Position numbers and translations under genes: made by a program
DNA from: Bosea vaviloviae
GTDB lineage: Bacteria; Pseudomonadota; Alphaproteobacteria; Rhizobiales; Beijerinckiaceae
Direction of reading: 5' to 3'
Assembly (NCBI RefSeq): GCF_001741865.1
Contig: NZ_CP017147.1
Coordinates: 4,455,001 to 4,519,000 of the forward strand
DNA length: 64,000 nucleotides
Part shown: piece by piece, positions 46,781 to 56,438 of the stretch
How the letters are laid out: every line of letters starts with the position of its first letter
How positions within the stretch are numbered: position 1 is the stretch's first letter
Notes under the pieces: generated by a model
What the model saw: the letters and a program-made list of their open reading frames with translations, nothing else
The model's database searches: none
What the model was told of the DNA's origin: nothing

Positions 46781-48844
46781 TTACTCCGCCGCCTGCCGCA
46801 GCCGGCCTGAGGCCAGCGCCGAGCATTCGGCCATCACGGCGGATGCGCGCGCGATCGGGTTGGTCTGGTAGAAATCACTGACGGGCGAGATGAAGCCCGC
46901 CTTCTCCGCTTTGCCGCCGAGACCGGCGAGCTGGCCAAGCCCACTCGCATCCGACGCTGGCAGGCTGTCGAGAGCCGCGAAGTGCGGATAGGCCTCGTAG
47001 AGCGCCTTGCGCAGGCCTGCGAGCGAGTCGAAGGGCAAGATCTTGCCGAGCGCGGCGGAGAGCGCACGCAGGATCGCCCAATCCTCGCGGGCGTCGCCCG
47101 GCGGGAAGGTGGCGCGGTCGGTCATCTGTACCCGGCCCTCGGTATTGGCGTAGGTGCCGGACTTCTCGGTATAGGCGGCGCCCGGCAGGATGACGTCGGC
47201 GCGGTGAGCGCCCTTGTCGCCATGCGTGCCCTGATAGATCACGAAAGCGCCCGCCGGCACGTCGATCTCGTCGGCGCCGAGCAGGAACAGCACATCGAGC
47301 GCCCCCGGGCTCAGCATGCCGGCGACATCGAGACCACCCTCACCCGGCACGAAGCCGAGATCGAGCGAGCCGACGCGGGCGGCGGCCGTATGCAGCACGC
47401 CAAAGCCGTTCCAACCTTCGCCCGCACCGCCCAGCACCTGCGCCGCCTTGGCGGCCATGGAGAGGATCGCGGCGCCGTCGGCACGGGTGAGAGCGCCCTG
47501 CCCGACCAGGACCAGGGGCTTGGCCTTGGCTGCGGTCGCCGTCTTGATCAGCTCGGCCAGCGTATCGCTGCCGGCGCCGAGATAGTCGTAATCATAGGTC
47601 AGATCGACCTTCTCGCCGATCAGGCTGACCTTGAAATCGCCGCGCAGCCAGCGCTTGCGGATGCGCGCATTCAGGATCGGCGCTTCCTTGCGCGGGTTGG
47701 CGCCGATGATGACAAGCGAATCCGCCTCGTCGATCCCGGCGATGCCGGCGTTCAGGATGTATGAGGCTCGGCCGAATTTCGGATCGAGCTTCGTGCCGTC
47801 CTGGCGGCCGTCGAGATTGGCGCTGCCGAGTGACGCCATCAGGCTTTTCAGCGCGAACATCTCCTCGACCGCGGTGAGATCACCGGCGATCGCGCCGATC
47901 TTTTCAGGGCTCGCCGCCTTCACCTTCGACGCGATCAGCGCAAAAGCCTCGTTCCAGCTTGCGGGCTTCAGCGCGCCGTTCTGGCGGATATAGGGCCGGT
48001 CGAGCCGCTGTGTGCGCAGGCCGTCGACGATGTGCCGCGTCTTGTCGGAGATCCACTCCTCGTTCACCGCCTCGTTGATGCGCGGCAGGATGCGCATCAC
48101 TTCGCGGCCACGGGAATCGACCCGGATGGCCGAGCCGACCGCGTCCATCACATCGATGGATTCGGTCTTGGTCAGCTCCCAGGGCCGCGCCTTGTTCTGG
48201 TAGGGCTTCGAAGTCAGCGCGCCGACCGGGCAGAGATCGACGATATTGCCCTGCAATTCGGAGGTCATCGCCTGTTCGAGATAGGTCGTGATCTCCATAT
48301 CCTCGCCGCGGCCGATAGCGCCGAGATCGGTGCCACCTGCGACTTCGGTGGTGAAGCGGACGCAGCGCGTGCACTGGATGCAGCGCGTCATCGAGGTCTT
48401 CACCAGCGGGCCGATATATTTGTCCTCGACCGCGCGCTTGTTCTCGGCATAGCGGGAATTATCCACGCCATAGGCCATGGCCTGGTCCTGCAGGTCGCAT
48501 TCGCCGCCCTGGTCGCAGATCGGGCAATCCAGCGGGTGGTTGATCAGGAGGAACTCCATCACCCCCTCGCGCGCCTTCTTGACCATGGGCGATTTGGTCG
48601 AGACGACCGGCGGCTCGCCATTGGGGCCGGGGCGCAGGTCACGCACGCCGATGGCGCAGGAGGCCTGGGGCTTGGGCGGGCCGCCCTTCACCTCGACCAG
48701 GCACATGCGGCAATTGCCCGCGATCGAGAGCCGCTCATGGAAGCAGAAGCGCGGCACTTCCGCGCCCGCTGCTTCGCAGGCCTGGAGCACGGTGTAGTCG
48801 GCGGGAACGTCGACCTCGACACCATCGATGAGGAGTTTTGTCAT
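46781..48844 (-). CDS. nuoG: NADH-quinone oxidoreductase subunit G
   Basis: A 687-residue iron-sulfur subunit. The N-terminal [2Fe-2S] ferredoxin domain and the '[18 protein letters not shown]' region provide cluster ligands, and further cysteines follow in '[10 protein letters not shown]' and '[10 protein letters not shown]'. The long C-terminal domain is molybdopterin-oxidoreductase-like but lacks a cofactor in complex I. The length is normal for the alphaproteobacterial and mitochondrial (75-kDa) type. Confidence 0.95.
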   Translation of the reverse strand: MTKLLIDGVEVDVPADYTVLQACEAAGAEVPRFCFHERLSIAGNCRMCLVEVKGGPPKPQASCAIGVRDLRPGPNGEPPVVSTKSPMVKKAREGVMEFLLINHPLDCPICDQGGECDLQDQAMAYGVDNSRYAENKRAVEDKYIGPLVKTSMTRCIQCTRCVRFTTEVAGGTDLGAIGRGEDMEITTYLEQAMTSELQGNIVDLCPVGALTSKPYQNKARPWELTKTESIDVMDAVGSAIRVDSRGREVMRILPRINEAVNEEWISDKTRHIVDGLRTQRLDRPYIRQNGALKPASWNEAFALIASKVKAASPEKIGAIAGDLTAVEEMFALKSLMASLGSANLDGRQDGTKLDPKFGRASYILNAGIAGIDEADSLVIIGANPRKEAPILNARIRKRWLRGDFKVSLIGEKVDLTYDYDYLGAGSDTLAELIKTATAAKAKPLVLVGQGALTRADGAAILSMAAKAAQVLGGAGEGWNGFGVLHTAAARVGSLDLGFVPGEGGLDVAGMLSPGALDVLFLLGADEIDVPAGAFVIYQGTHGDKGAHRADVILPGAAYTEKSGTYANTEGRVQMTDRATFPPGDAREDWAILRALSAALGKILPFDSLAGLRKALYEAYPHFAALDSLPASDASGLGQLAGLGGKAEKAGFISPVSDFYQTNPIARASAVMAECSALASGRLRQAAE

Positions 48845-48863
48845 AGGCTATCCTTCATCGCGC

Positions 48864-49160
48864 TCACGACAACCAGCCCACGCGCGCGGCCAGCGCACCG
48901 GCCAAGAACACAAAGCTGACTGCGAGGACGAAAAGAAGCGGGACTTTCTTCCAGCTGAGCTGTCGCCCAACCAACCGGTCACTGACAAACGAGGCGGCGA
49001 GGACCGCGCCAGTCGTTATGGCAAGCCCGCGCTCAAAACCCAGCAGGGGCAGAAGCACGGCGAGCAGCGCCGTTATGGTCGCATAGATCGCCAGCTCTTG
49101 CGCCGCGGCCAACCAGGGGGCCGGTTCTGGAACTTTCAACGAAATCGCCATCTCGATCAC
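48864..49160 (-). CDS. Small membrane protein embedded between nuoF and nuoG
   Basis: A 98-residue protein I do not recognise. Three hydrophobic segments are visible (about 23-43, 48-62 and 74-95, the last '[19 protein letters not shown]'), separated by short charged loops. Its ATG overlaps the nuoF stop (ATGA) and nuoG begins 19 bp after its own stop. [10 protein letters not shown] nine bases in is an alternative start. It could be a complex I assembly or accessory factor; no functional motif is seen. Confidence 0.58.
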   Translation of the reverse strand: MIEMAISLKVPEPAPWLAAAQELAIYATITALLAVLLPLLGFERGLAITTGAVLAASFVSDRLVGRQLSWKKVPLLFVLAVSFVFLAGALAARVGWLS

Positions 49161-50461
49161 TCCGCCGCCATCAGCCGAACCGGCTCTGAATGCGGGTTCG
49201 CGGCATAATCATCGATGCGCTTCTCGATCTCGTGACGGAAATGCGCGATCAGGCCCTGGATCGGCCAGGCGGCGGCGTCGCCAAGCGCGCAGATGGTGTG
49301 GCCCTCGATCTGCTTGGTGACGTCGAGCAGCATGTCGATCTCGCGCTTCTGCGCCCTGCCCTCGGCCATGCGGCTGATGACGCGCCACATCCAGCCCGTG
49401 CCCTCGCGGCAGGGCGTGCACTGGCCGCAGCTCTCATGCTTGTAGAAATAGCTGATGCGCGCGATCGCGCGGACGATGTCGGTCGACTTGTCCATGACAA
49501 TGACCGCCGCGGTGCCAAGGCCCGACTTCAGCTTGGAGAGCGAGTCGAAATCCATCGGCGTGTCGATGATCTGCTCGGCCGGCACCATGCGCACCGAGGA
49601 GCCGCCGGGGATGACCGCCATGAGGTTGTCCCAGCCGCCGCGCACGCCGCCGCAATGGCGGTCGATCAGTTCGCGGAAGGGAATGCCCATCACCTCTTCG
49701 ACATTGCAGGGCTTGTTCACATGGCCGGAGACGCAGAACAGCTTGGTGCCGACATTATTGGGGTTACCGAGCGAGGAGAACCAGGCCGCGCCACGGCGCA
49801 GGATGGTCGGCGCGACCGCGATCGACTCGACATTGTTCACGGTGGTTGGGCAGCCATAGAGGCCGACATTGGCCGGGAATGGCGGCTTCAGCCGCGGCAT
49901 GCCCTTCTTGCCTTCGAGGCTCTCCAGCAGCGCCGTTTCTTCGCCGCAGATATAGGCGCCGGCGCCGTGGTGCACATAAAGATCAAAGGGATAGCCGTGC
50001 TTATTGTTCTTGCCGATGAGGTTTGCCTCATAGGCCTCGTCGACGGCACGCTGCAGCGCCTCGCGCTCGCGGACATATTCGCCGCGGATATAGATGTAGG
50101 CGGCGTTCGCGCCCATCGCGAAGGAGGCGATCAGGCAGCCCTCGACCAGCGTATGCGGGTCGTTGCGCATGATCTCGCGATCCTTGCAGGTGCCCGGCTC
50201 CGACTCGTCGGCATTGACGACAAGATAGCTCGGCCGGCCATCGCTGACCTTGGGCATGAACGACCATTTCAGGCCGGTCGGGAAGCCCGCGCCGCCGCGC
50301 CCGCGCAGGCCGGACTTCTTCATCTCATCGATGATCCAGTCCTTGCCCTGCTCGAGCAGGAATTTGGTGCCGTCCCAGGCGCCGCGCGCCATCGCGCCCT
50401 TCAGCGAAAGGTCGTGCCGGCCGTAGAGATTGGTGAAAATGCGGTCGCGATCAGCAAGCAT
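49157..50461 (-). CDS. nuoF: NADH-quinone oxidoreductase subunit F
   Basis: A 434-residue NADH-binding subunit with FMN and a [4Fe-4S] cluster, the electron entry point of complex I. The FMN/NADH region shows '[16 protein letters not shown]', '[19 protein letters not shown]' and '[15 protein letters not shown]'; the cluster ligands are in '[13 protein letters not shown]'. It follows nuoE after 10 bp, as usual, and its stop overlaps a small extra gene. Confidence 0.96.
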   Translation of the reverse strand: MLADRDRIFTNLYGRHDLSLKGAMARGAWDGTKFLLEQGKDWIIDEMKKSGLRGRGGAGFPTGLKWSFMPKVSDGRPSYLVVNADESEPGTCKDREIMRNDPHTLVEGCLIASFAMGANAAYIYIRGEYVREREALQRAVDEAYEANLIGKNNKHGYPFDLYVHHGAGAYICGEETALLESLEGKKGMPRLKPPFPANVGLYGCPTTVNNVESIAVAPTILRRGAAWFSSLGNPNNVGTKLFCVSGHVNKPCNVEEVMGIPFRELIDRHCGGVRGGWDNLMAVIPGGSSVRMVPAEQIIDTPMDFDSLSKLKSGLGTAAVIVMDKSTDIVRAIARISYFYKHESCGQCTPCREGTGWMWRVISRMAEGRAQKREIDMLLDVTKQIEGHTICALGDAAAWPIQGLIAHFRHEIEKRIDDYAANPHSEPVRLMAAE

Positions 50462-50471
50462 CGTCTTCGCC

Positions 50472-51710
50472 TCACTTCACCGGCTTGTCGCCGAGGGCCG
50501 ATTCCGGCCGCCAGCCTGCCGCGAGTTTCTTCGCCTGCGAAATCCAGTCGTCGCGCGTGGCGCGGCCCTTGAAGCCGGTCAGTCGCACATCGACCCAGGC
50601 GAGTTCCTCGGCCTTCCAGCTCGCGATCTGGTCGAAATGCCAGACGCCCATCGCGTTGAGCATCTTCACGAGCTTGGGACCGACGCCCCAGATCAATTCG
50701 AGATCGTCGCCCTTGCCGCCACGCGCAGCGGTCAGCAATTCCGGCTTCGATTCCGCGACGGCCGAGGCCGGCTCCGGTTCGGCCATCGGCTTGGCGGGGG
50801 CCTTGACTGCTGCTGGCTTGGCCACCGGCTTGGCAGCTTCCGTGACGGCCTTCGCCTCAACCTTGCCGCCGGCGGCCGGCGTGTCGTTGGCTGCGCTCGA
50901 GGGCTGAGAGGGAGCGGAAGGCTTCGGCCGGCTTGCAGCCGCCGTCTCGCTCGCGGGCTTGGTCTCGACTGCGGCTGGCGTCGCTTCGGCGGCTTTTGCT
51001 GCTGCTTCGGCAGCGGCCTTGGCCGCAGCGGCTTCAGCGGCAGCCTGGCGCTGCTCGGCAATGCGCTTCTGCCAGTCGCCGGCGCCGATCACCGTGCCGT
51101 CATAAAGCGCGGAATCCTTCAAGGTCTCGCCGCCGCCGAGCGGCTCCGAGCAGGAGCGATCATTCTGCGGGCCGGGCTTGGTCGGCCGTCCCTGGCGCAG
51201 ATCGTCGAGGAGCGCGCGGAAATTATCGGGCGTCAGGTCTTCGTAATAGTCGAAATTGATCTGCGCCATCGGGGCGTTGCAGCAGGCGCCCAAGCACTCG
51301 ACCTCGAGCCAGGAGAGCTTGCCATCGGCGCTCACGGTCGATTGCGGGCCGATCACGTCCTCGCAGACCTTCTTCAGCGCTTCCGCGCCGCGCAAGGCGC
51401 AGGGCGTGGTGCCGCAGAGCTGGATGAAATGCTCACCCACCGGCTGCAGGTTGAACATCGTATAGAAGGTCGCGATCTCCATGACGCGCATCGGCGCCAT
51501 GTCGAGCTTCCTCGCCACGGCCTCGATCGCGGCGCGCGGCACCCAGCCCTGATGCTGCTCCTGCGCCTTCCACAACAGCGGAATCACGGCCGAGGCCTGC
51601 CGACCTGCCGGGTATTTGGCGATCTGCTGGTCGGCCCAATTCTCATTCGACGCATCAAAGGCGAAGGAAGCGGGCTGGACGTGATCGGGAGCGAGACGAC
51701 GGACGGACAT
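50472..51710 (-). CDS. nuoE: NADH-quinone oxidoreductase subunit E with long linker and helix-hairpin-helix tail
   Basis: A 412-residue protein, about twice the size of a minimal NuoE. Residues about 1-200 are the thioredoxin-like [2Fe-2S] subunit, with ligands in '[11 protein letters not shown]' and '[11 protein letters not shown]'. Residues about 215-330 are an Ala/Lys/Pro/Glu-rich, low-complexity linker. Residues about 335-412 contain '[19 protein letters not shown]' and '[12 protein letters not shown]', a helix-hairpin-helix-like domain of the kind predicted for 5'-end DNA-binding nucleases. Similar tails are known in NuoE of related Hyphomicrobiales; their role is not established. Confidence 0.93.
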   Translation of the reverse strand: MSVRRLAPDHVQPASFAFDASNENWADQQIAKYPAGRQASAVIPLLWKAQEQHQGWVPRAAIEAVARKLDMAPMRVMEIATFYTMFNLQPVGEHFIQLCGTTPCALRGAEALKKVCEDVIGPQSTVSADGKLSWLEVECLGACCNAPMAQINFDYYEDLTPDNFRALLDDLRQGRPTKPGPQNDRSCSEPLGGGETLKDSALYDGTVIGAGDWQKRIAEQRQAAAEAAAAKAAAEAAAKAAEATPAAVETKPASETAAASRPKPSAPSQPSSAANDTPAAGGKVEAKAVTEAAKPVAKPAAVKAPAKPMAEPEPASAVAESKPELLTAARGGKGDDLELIWGVGPKLVKMLNAMGVWHFDQIASWKAEELAWVDVRLTGFKGRATRDDWISQAKKLAAGWRPESALGDKPVK

Positions 51711-51718
51711 ACGAGGGC

Positions 51719-52105
51719 CTATCGATTTGCGGCAAAAGCGTCGGGACGCTTCAATTCAAAGCAGGGAGTAAGGTCTTCGATGTCATTATGGTGCGCGCAC
51801 AATACGCCCCTCTGCGCCAGAGCCAGCACTTCAACCACAGCGGGATGGGACTGCGGCATCCGCCCAATCCAATCCTGCTTAAACCCTTGATCAATATAGA
51901 AGTTACGACATTTCTGACCCCCGGCCTCAGCCTTAAGTCGGTCGCATAAAACTTCTCTTGAAATTGGTTTAATCGACGCCGCAGTCCCCGCGTGCCTCTG
52001 CGCTTTCGTTAACTCATCATAGACGCCCTGCGCGACGACAACATTCGTAAATCCGGAGAAACCGAGGAAGGTGACCAGTGCAATTAAGGTGGTGGTTCGC
52101 ATCAT
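51719..52105 (-). CDS. Secreted four-cysteine protein embedded between nuoD and nuoE, lower GC
   Basis: A 128-residue protein I do not recognise. It has a signal peptide (hydrophobic 5-25, ending 'NVVVAQG'). The mature part holds four cysteines (REVLCDRL, GQKCRNFY, GVLCAHH, DLTPCFEL) that could form two disulfides. A hand count over 51721-52080 gives 191 G+C of 360 (53%), against 62-75% in sampled nuoD and nuoG lines, suggesting transfer. nuoE starts 8 bp after its stop, and a cloverleaf-like palindrome separates it from nuoD. Confidence 0.6.
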   Translation of the reverse strand: MMRTTTLIALVTFLGFSGFTNVVVAQGVYDELTKAQRHAGTAASIKPISREVLCDRLKAEAGGQKCRNFYIDQGFKQDWIGRMPQSHPAVVEVLALAQRGVLCAHHNDIEDLTPCFELKRPDAFAANR

Positions 52106-52121
52106 TGATCGACGCCCCTAT

Positions 52122-52214
52122 CCGTCATGCTCGGGCTTGTACCGAGCATCCACGTCTTCGCAACATCTGCCACGTTCAAGACGTGGATGGTCGGCACATG
52201 GCCGACCATGACGG
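52122..52214. repeat. Cloverleaf-like intergenic palindrome between nuoD and an extra gene
   Basis: The outer stem CCGTCATG (52122-52129)/CATGACGG (52207-52214) encloses three hairpins: GCTCGG/CCGAGC, ATCCACGTCTT/AAGACGTGGAT and GGTCGG/CCGACC. The outer words match those at 23033 and 38775. Single-stranded DNA or RNA would fold as a four-way junction. Confidence 0.8.
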
Positions 52215-52226
52215 CTGAGGGACGGC

Positions 52227-53417
52227 TCACCGGTCGACCTCCCCGAACACGATGTCGAGCGAGCCCAGGATCGCGCTGACATCCGCCAGCATGTGCTTGC
52301 GGCACATGAAATCCATGGCCTGGAGATGGGCGAAGCCCGGCGCCTTGATCTTGCAGCGATAGGGCTTGTTGGTGCCGTCGGAGACGAGGTAGACGCCGAA
52401 CTCGCCCTTGGGCGCTTCAACCGCCGCATAGACCTCGCCGGCCGGCACCTTGTAGCCCTCGGTGTAGAGCTTGAAATGGTGGATCAGCGCTTCCATCGAG
52501 CGCTTCATCTCGCCGCGCTTGGGCGGCACCATCTTGCCGTCGAGCGACGAGATCGGCCCGCCGCCATCAGCCGCCAGCAGCTTAGCGCAGCACTGCTTCA
52601 TGATGCGGACGGACTGGCGCATCTCCTCCATGCGGATGCAGTAACGGTCGTAGCAATCACCGTTCTTGCCGATGGGGATGTCGAAATCCATCTCCTCATA
52701 GCATTCATAGGGCTGCGACTTGCGCAGATCCCAGGCGGCGCCCGAACCGCGCACCATCACGCCCGAAAAGCCCCATTTCCAGCAGGTGTCGAGGTCGACG
52801 ACGCCGATATCGACATTGCGCTGCTTGAAGATGCGGTTGTCGGTGAGCAGGGTCTCGAGATCGTCGCAGACCTTGAGGAACGGATCGCACCATTCGGCGA
52901 TGTCGTGGATCAGCGAGACCGGCAGGTCTTGGTGGACGCCGCCGGGCCGGACATAGGCCGCATGCATGCGCGCGCCACAGGCCCGCTCATAGAAGATCAT
53001 CAGTTTTTCGCGTTCCTCGAACCCCCAGAGCGGGGGCGTCAGCGCGCCGACGTCCATCGCCTGCGTGGTGACGTTGAGGATATGCGAGAGGATGCGGCCG
53101 ATCTCGGAATAGAGCACGCGGATGAGCTGGCCCCGGCGCGGAACCGTGACGCCCATCAGCTTCTCGACCGCGAGCGAATAGGCATGCTCCTGGTTCATCG
53201 GCGCGACATAGTCGAGCCGGTCGAAATAGGGCAAAGCTTGGAGATAGGTCTTGGCCTCGATCAGCTTCTCGGTGCCGCGATGCAGCAGGCCGATATGCGG
53301 GTCGACACGCTCGACGATCTCGCCATCGAGCTCCAGCACGAGGCGGAGCACGCCGTGGGCCGCAGGGTGCTGCGGGCCGAAATTGATCGAGAAATTCCGG
53401 ATGTTGTGTTCGGTCAT
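52227..53417 (-). CDS. nuoD: NADH-quinone oxidoreductase subunit D
   Basis: A 396-residue subunit of the quinone-reduction module, homologous to the large subunit of [NiFe] hydrogenases. '[21 protein letters not shown]', '[14 protein letters not shown]' and '[15 protein letters not shown]' are characteristic, and the C-terminus ends '[15 protein letters not shown]'. It starts 12 bp after nuoC and is a separate gene rather than a NuoCD fusion. Confidence 0.97.
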   Translation of the reverse strand: MTEHNIRNFSINFGPQHPAAHGVLRLVLELDGEIVERVDPHIGLLHRGTEKLIEAKTYLQALPYFDRLDYVAPMNQEHAYSLAVEKLMGVTVPRRGQLIRVLYSEIGRILSHILNVTTQAMDVGALTPPLWGFEEREKLMIFYERACGARMHAAYVRPGGVHQDLPVSLIHDIAEWCDPFLKVCDDLETLLTDNRIFKQRNVDIGVVDLDTCWKWGFSGVMVRGSGAAWDLRKSQPYECYEEMDFDIPIGKNGDCYDRYCIRMEEMRQSVRIMKQCCAKLLAADGGGPISSLDGKMVPPKRGEMKRSMEALIHHFKLYTEGYKVPAGEVYAAVEAPKGEFGVYLVSDGTNKPYRCKIKAPGFAHLQAMDFMCRKHMLADVSAILGSLDIVFGEVDR

Positions 53418-53429
53418 GTCCGGATCCGA

Positions 53430-54032
53430 TCAGGATGCTTTGGCTTTTTCGTCGCCGGGGAGGACGTAATCGGTCCCCTCCCAGGGACTTAAGAAGTCAA
53501 AGTTGCGGAACTCTTGATTGAGCTTCACCGGCTCGTAGACGACGCGCTTCTGCTCGTCGTCGTAGCGGACCTCGACGAAGCCGGTCAGCGGGAAGTCCTT
53601 GCGCAGCGGGTACCCCTCGAAGCCGTAATCGGTGAGGATGCGGCGCAGATCGGGATGGCCCGAGAACAGGATTCCGTAGAAGTCGTAAGCCTCGCGCTCA
53701 TACCAGTTCGCCGCCGGGAAGATCTCGATCACGGAGGGAACGGGCGTCGCCTCGTCGGTCTGGATCTTGACCCGGACCCGATGGTTATGGCGCGGCGAGA
53801 GCAGATGGTAGACGACGTCGAAACGCTTCTCGCGCTCGATATAGTCGGCACCCGCGATGTCGGTGAAGTTCACGAAGCGGAAGCGCGGATCGTCGCGCAA
53901 GACCTTGAGAACCTGCACGATCGACGCGGCTTCAGCGTGAACCGTCAGTTCGTCGAAGGCGACGACGGCTTGCGTCACCGCGCCGGGCAGCGCGGCCTTG
54001 ATGTCTTCCCCGAGAGCAAGGAGATCGCTCAT
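53430..54032 (-). CDS. nuoC: NADH-quinone oxidoreductase subunit C
   Basis: A 200-residue 30-kDa-type subunit of the peripheral arm. The signature 'ERE(A/S)YDF' region appears as '[21 protein letters not shown]', followed by '[21 protein letters not shown]'. It is separate from nuoD, which starts 12 bp later, and lies 9 bp after nuoB. Confidence 0.96.
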   Translation of the reverse strand: MSDLLALGEDIKAALPGAVTQAVVAFDELTVHAEAASIVQVLKVLRDDPRFRFVNFTDIAGADYIEREKRFDVVYHLLSPRHNHRVRVKIQTDEATPVPSVIEIFPAANWYEREAYDFYGILFSGHPDLRRILTDYGFEGYPLRKDFPLTGFVEVRYDDEQKRVVYEPVKLNQEFRNFDFLSPWEGTDYVLPGDEKAKAS

Positions 54033-54041
54033 GACAGGCCC

Positions 54042-54626
54042 TCAGCGCTCGATCGTGCCGGTGCGGCGGATTTTCTTCTGCAGCAGCAGCACGCCATAGA
54101 GCAGCGCTTCCGCCGTCGGCGGGCAGCCGGGCACATAGATGTCGATCGGCACGATGCGATCGCAGCCGCGCACCACCGAATAGCTGTAGTGGTAATAGCC
54201 ACCGCCATTGGCGCAGGAGCCCATCGAGATGACGTAGCGCGGCTCCGGCATCTGGTCGTAGACCTTGCGCAGCGCCGGGGCCATCTTGTTGGTCAGCGTG
54301 CCCGCGACGATCATCACGTCGGACTGGCGCGGTGAGGCGCGCGGCGCGAAGCCGAAACGCTCGACATCATAGCGCGGCATCGAGAGCTGCATCATCTCGA
54401 CGGCGCAGCAGGCCAGGCCGAAGGTCATCCACATCAGCGAGCCGGTGCGTGACCAGTTGATCAGGTCGTCCGTCGCCGTGACCAGGAAGCCCTTATCGGC
54501 GAGCTCGCTGTTGATCTCGGTGAAGAAGGGATCGCGCGCGCCAACAGGCAAGCCGTCGGGGCCGAGCAGGCCCTTGGGCGCAGGCGCGACCAGCGGGTCG
54601 CCGCGATCGATCGCTGTTGTTGCCAT
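54042..54626 (-). CDS. nuoB: NADH-quinone oxidoreductase subunit B
   Basis: A 194-residue subunit holding cluster N2, the last iron-sulfur centre before quinone. The ligands are in '[12 protein letters not shown]' (adjacent cysteines), '[17 protein letters not shown]' and '[15 protein letters not shown]'. The N-terminal 30 residues are a variable extension. It lies 64 bp downstream of nuoA. Confidence 0.97.
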   Translation of the reverse strand: MATTAIDRGDPLVAPAPKGLLGPDGLPVGARDPFFTEINSELADKGFLVTATDDLINWSRTGSLMWMTFGLACCAVEMMQLSMPRYDVERFGFAPRASPRQSDVMIVAGTLTNKMAPALRKVYDQMPEPRYVISMGSCANGGGYYHYSYSVVRGCDRIVPIDIYVPGCPPTAEALLYGVLLLQKKIRRTGTIER

Positions 54627-54690
54627 GATCTGAACCTTTGTAACCCGTAACCGTCAGATAAGTCGCGAAATCAGTGCTGCGGCCGGACGA

Positions 54691-55071
54691 CTAGTCCCAC
54701 TCCAGCGCCCCTTTTCGCCACTCGTAGACGAAGCCGACGGTCAACACGCCCAGGAAGATCATCATCGAGACGAAGCCATACCAGCCGAGCCCGCCAAACG
54801 CGACGGCCCAGGGAAACAGGAAGGCGACCTCAAGATCGAAGATGATGAACAGGATCGCGACCAGATAGAAGCGAACATCGAATTTCATGCGCGCATCGTC
54901 GAAGGCGTTGAAGCCGCACTCATAGGCCGAGAGCTTTTCGGCATCGGGCTTCGAATAGGCGATGGCGAAGGGAGCTACCAGCAAGGCGATGCCGATGATG
55001 GCCGCGACGCCCAGGAAAATGACGAGCGGCAGATAGTCATTCAGCAGGGACGGTACTGGGAGTGTTTGCAT
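54691..55071 (-). CDS. nuoA: NADH-quinone oxidoreductase subunit A
   Basis: A 126-residue membrane subunit with three TM segments and the conserved '[20 protein letters not shown]' loop near the quinone site. The ATG at 55071 has GGGGA about 7 bp upstream; an ATG at 55077 two codons earlier sits too close to the same sequence. It is the first gene of the nuo operon. The 298 bp to the divergent HdeA-like gene should hold the operon promoter. Confidence 0.94.
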   Translation of the reverse strand: MQTLPVPSLLNDYLPLVIFLGVAAIIGIALLVAPFAIAYSKPDAEKLSAYECGFNAFDDARMKFDVRFYLVAILFIIFDLEVAFLFPWAVAFGGLGWYGFVSMMIFLGVLTVGFVYEWRKGALEWD

Positions 55072-55119
55072 GGACATGTCCCCGCTTCGGGCGGCCAGGC
55101 GACGGCGCGCTGGCACAGT

Positions 55120-55148
55120 CGATTAGACCCTGCATTAGAATGAAGCAA
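55120..55148 (-). promoter_or_regulatory. Possible nuo operon promoter
   Basis: On the minus strand TTGCTT (55148-55143) and TAATCG (55125-55120) are 17 bp apart, about 50 bp upstream of nuoA. The match to the housekeeping consensus is moderate. I see no other strong pair in the divergent region, but this is a visual call only. Confidence 0.3.
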
Positions 55149-55369
55149 GACTCCGCCGCGCTGCACAATCGCGCGAGAGGGTTGATTTCGACGCAGATTG
55201 GCAGGGATGTCGCAGTGCCTCTTCGCACGGCTCGCCGTTCCGCAGCGACTACGGTCGCTTTTTGCAGCATAGCGCAGGCTTCCCACTGGCTGTTTGCCGC
55301 GCAAAGCGACACACTCGCGCCGAATCGACGTCTCGCGGCCAGGGCCGCCCCGGAGGGAGAAAGACCGCC

Positions 55370-55693
55370 ATGGTGCTGCCCATGCAACGCTCTTTTCTGC
55401 TCGCCGCTGCGCTTGCCGCCTCCACGGTAGGAGGCAATCGCGCCAACGCCGAGGCCCTCGACCTGATGCGCGCGACCTGCGCCGACTTCGTCGCGATGAA
55501 TGGCAACGACCAGAATCAGCTCTCGCTTTGGCTCGCCGGATACTATGCCGGCGGCGCGCAACGCCCCCTGCTCGACCTCGACAAGATCACGAGCGCCCCC
55601 GCCCAGTTGGCCGCGCTCTGCGCCAAGACGCCGCAGCTGCCGCTGGTCGGTGCCGAAACCCGCGCCGTCTTCCTGCCGACACCGGCGCCCTGA
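55370..55693 (+). CDS. HdeA/HdeB-like secreted protein
   Basis: A 107-residue protein with a signal peptide (MVLPMQRSFLLAAALAAST..., cleavage near 'RANA'). The mature domain of about 75 residues has two cysteines, in 'LMRATCADFVAMNGND' and 'LAALCAKTPQLPL', with 'LSLWLAGYYAGG' between them. This is the HdeA/HdeB pattern; these are small periplasmic chaperones for acid-unfolded proteins. GGAGG lies at 55352-55356, rather far from the ATG; MQRSFLL at 55382 is an alternative. It is divergent from nuoA. Confidence 0.72.
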   Translation: MVLPMQRSFLLAAALAASTVGGNRANAEALDLMRATCADFVAMNGNDQNQLSLWLAGYYAGGAQRPLLDLDKITSAPAQLAALCAKTPQLPLVGAETRAVFLPTPAP

Positions 55694-55695
55694 GT

Positions 55696-56319
55696 GTGAA
55701 ATCGATCTCTTTGCCACTGGCGGCGCTGGTCCTCGCCTGCGCCCTGCAGCCCATCGCCGTCTCGGCGCAGGAGGGGCAGCTCATGCGTGCCCCGCTGCCG
55801 CCGCAGCGCCCTTTCGATCTCGATTTGCCGGCGCAATCGATCTTACCTGTGATCGTGGTTCCTGCACCGGCAGCGCCTGCACCAGGCCCAACTCCAGGCC
55901 CAAACTCGCCGTTCGCCGCCGAGCCCGAAGATGAGGAAGGGCCGGAATGGCCCAAGCTCTCGCCCGGTCAGAAGGCCGGGGCCGAGCCGCAGTTCGACCC
56001 CAATGAAAAGCCAGATCGGCCGGGGATCTCGACCGATCCCGGCACCTCCATCATCTGCCTGCCGCAGCGGCTGAAGGACATTCTCGGCAAGGTCGCCGAC
56101 AAATACGGGGCCGTGAAGGTGACATCGACCTGGCGACCGCCCTGGCGCGCGCGGCGCGGCTCCTATCACAAGCGCTGCGAGGCAATGGACTTCCGTGTCC
56201 CGGGCGTGCGCCCGCGCATCGTGCTGGACTATGCCCGCTCGCTACCTGAGGTCGGCGGCAACAAGGTCTATTGGAACGGGCTGATCCATATCGACACCGG
56301 GCCGCGCCGCCCCTGGTGA
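55696..56319 (+). CDS. Secreted M15-type (D-Ala-D-Ala carboxypeptidase-like) peptidase-domain protein
   Basis: A 207-residue protein starting at GTG with a signal peptide (VKSISLPLAALVLACALQPI). A Pro-rich stretch (about 45-95) precedes a C-terminal domain. That domain contains 'VTSTWRPPWRARRGSYHKRC', 'EAMDFRVPGVRPRIV' and 'NGLIHIDTGPRRPW', which give the His...Asp...His zinc pattern of the M15A/DUF882 family. It probably acts on peptidoglycan, though activity is inferred. It starts 2 bp after the HdeA-like stop and is probably cotranslated. Confidence 0.72.
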   Translation: MKSISLPLAALVLACALQPIAVSAQEGQLMRAPLPPQRPFDLDLPAQSILPVIVVPAPAAPAPGPTPGPNSPFAAEPEDEEGPEWPKLSPGQKAGAEPQFDPNEKPDRPGISTDPGTSIICLPQRLKDILGKVADKYGAVKVTSTWRPPWRARRGSYHKRCEAMDFRVPGVRPRIVLDYARSLPEVGGNKVYWNGLIHIDTGPRRPW

Positions 56320-56378
56320 AGCAGGTGTGTATCGGCGTTTTTCGAAATCGATCCCACGGAGCCGATGCTCCAGTGATC

Positions 56379-56428
56379 TTGCATCGGCCTGGCCCGAAAA
56401 CCGGTTCCCACTTTTCGGGCCGATGCAA
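56379..56428. repeat. Intergenic palindrome (CCGAAAACCGG family), intact copy
   Basis: TTGCATCGGCC at 56379-56389 and CCCGAAAA pair with CTTTTCGGG and GGCCGATGCAA ending at 56428, around ACCGGTTCCCA. A short GGAGCCGATGCTCC palindrome lies just upstream (56358-56371). The same core occurs at 40349 and, decayed, at 8769. Confidence 0.85.
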
Positions 56429-56438
56429 TAAGGCGTGA

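Noticed and set aside
52122..52214. A degenerate tRNA gene
   Set aside because: The cloverleaf has the wrong arm lengths and none of the conserved tRNA bases; it belongs to the CGTCATGCTCGG palindrome family.
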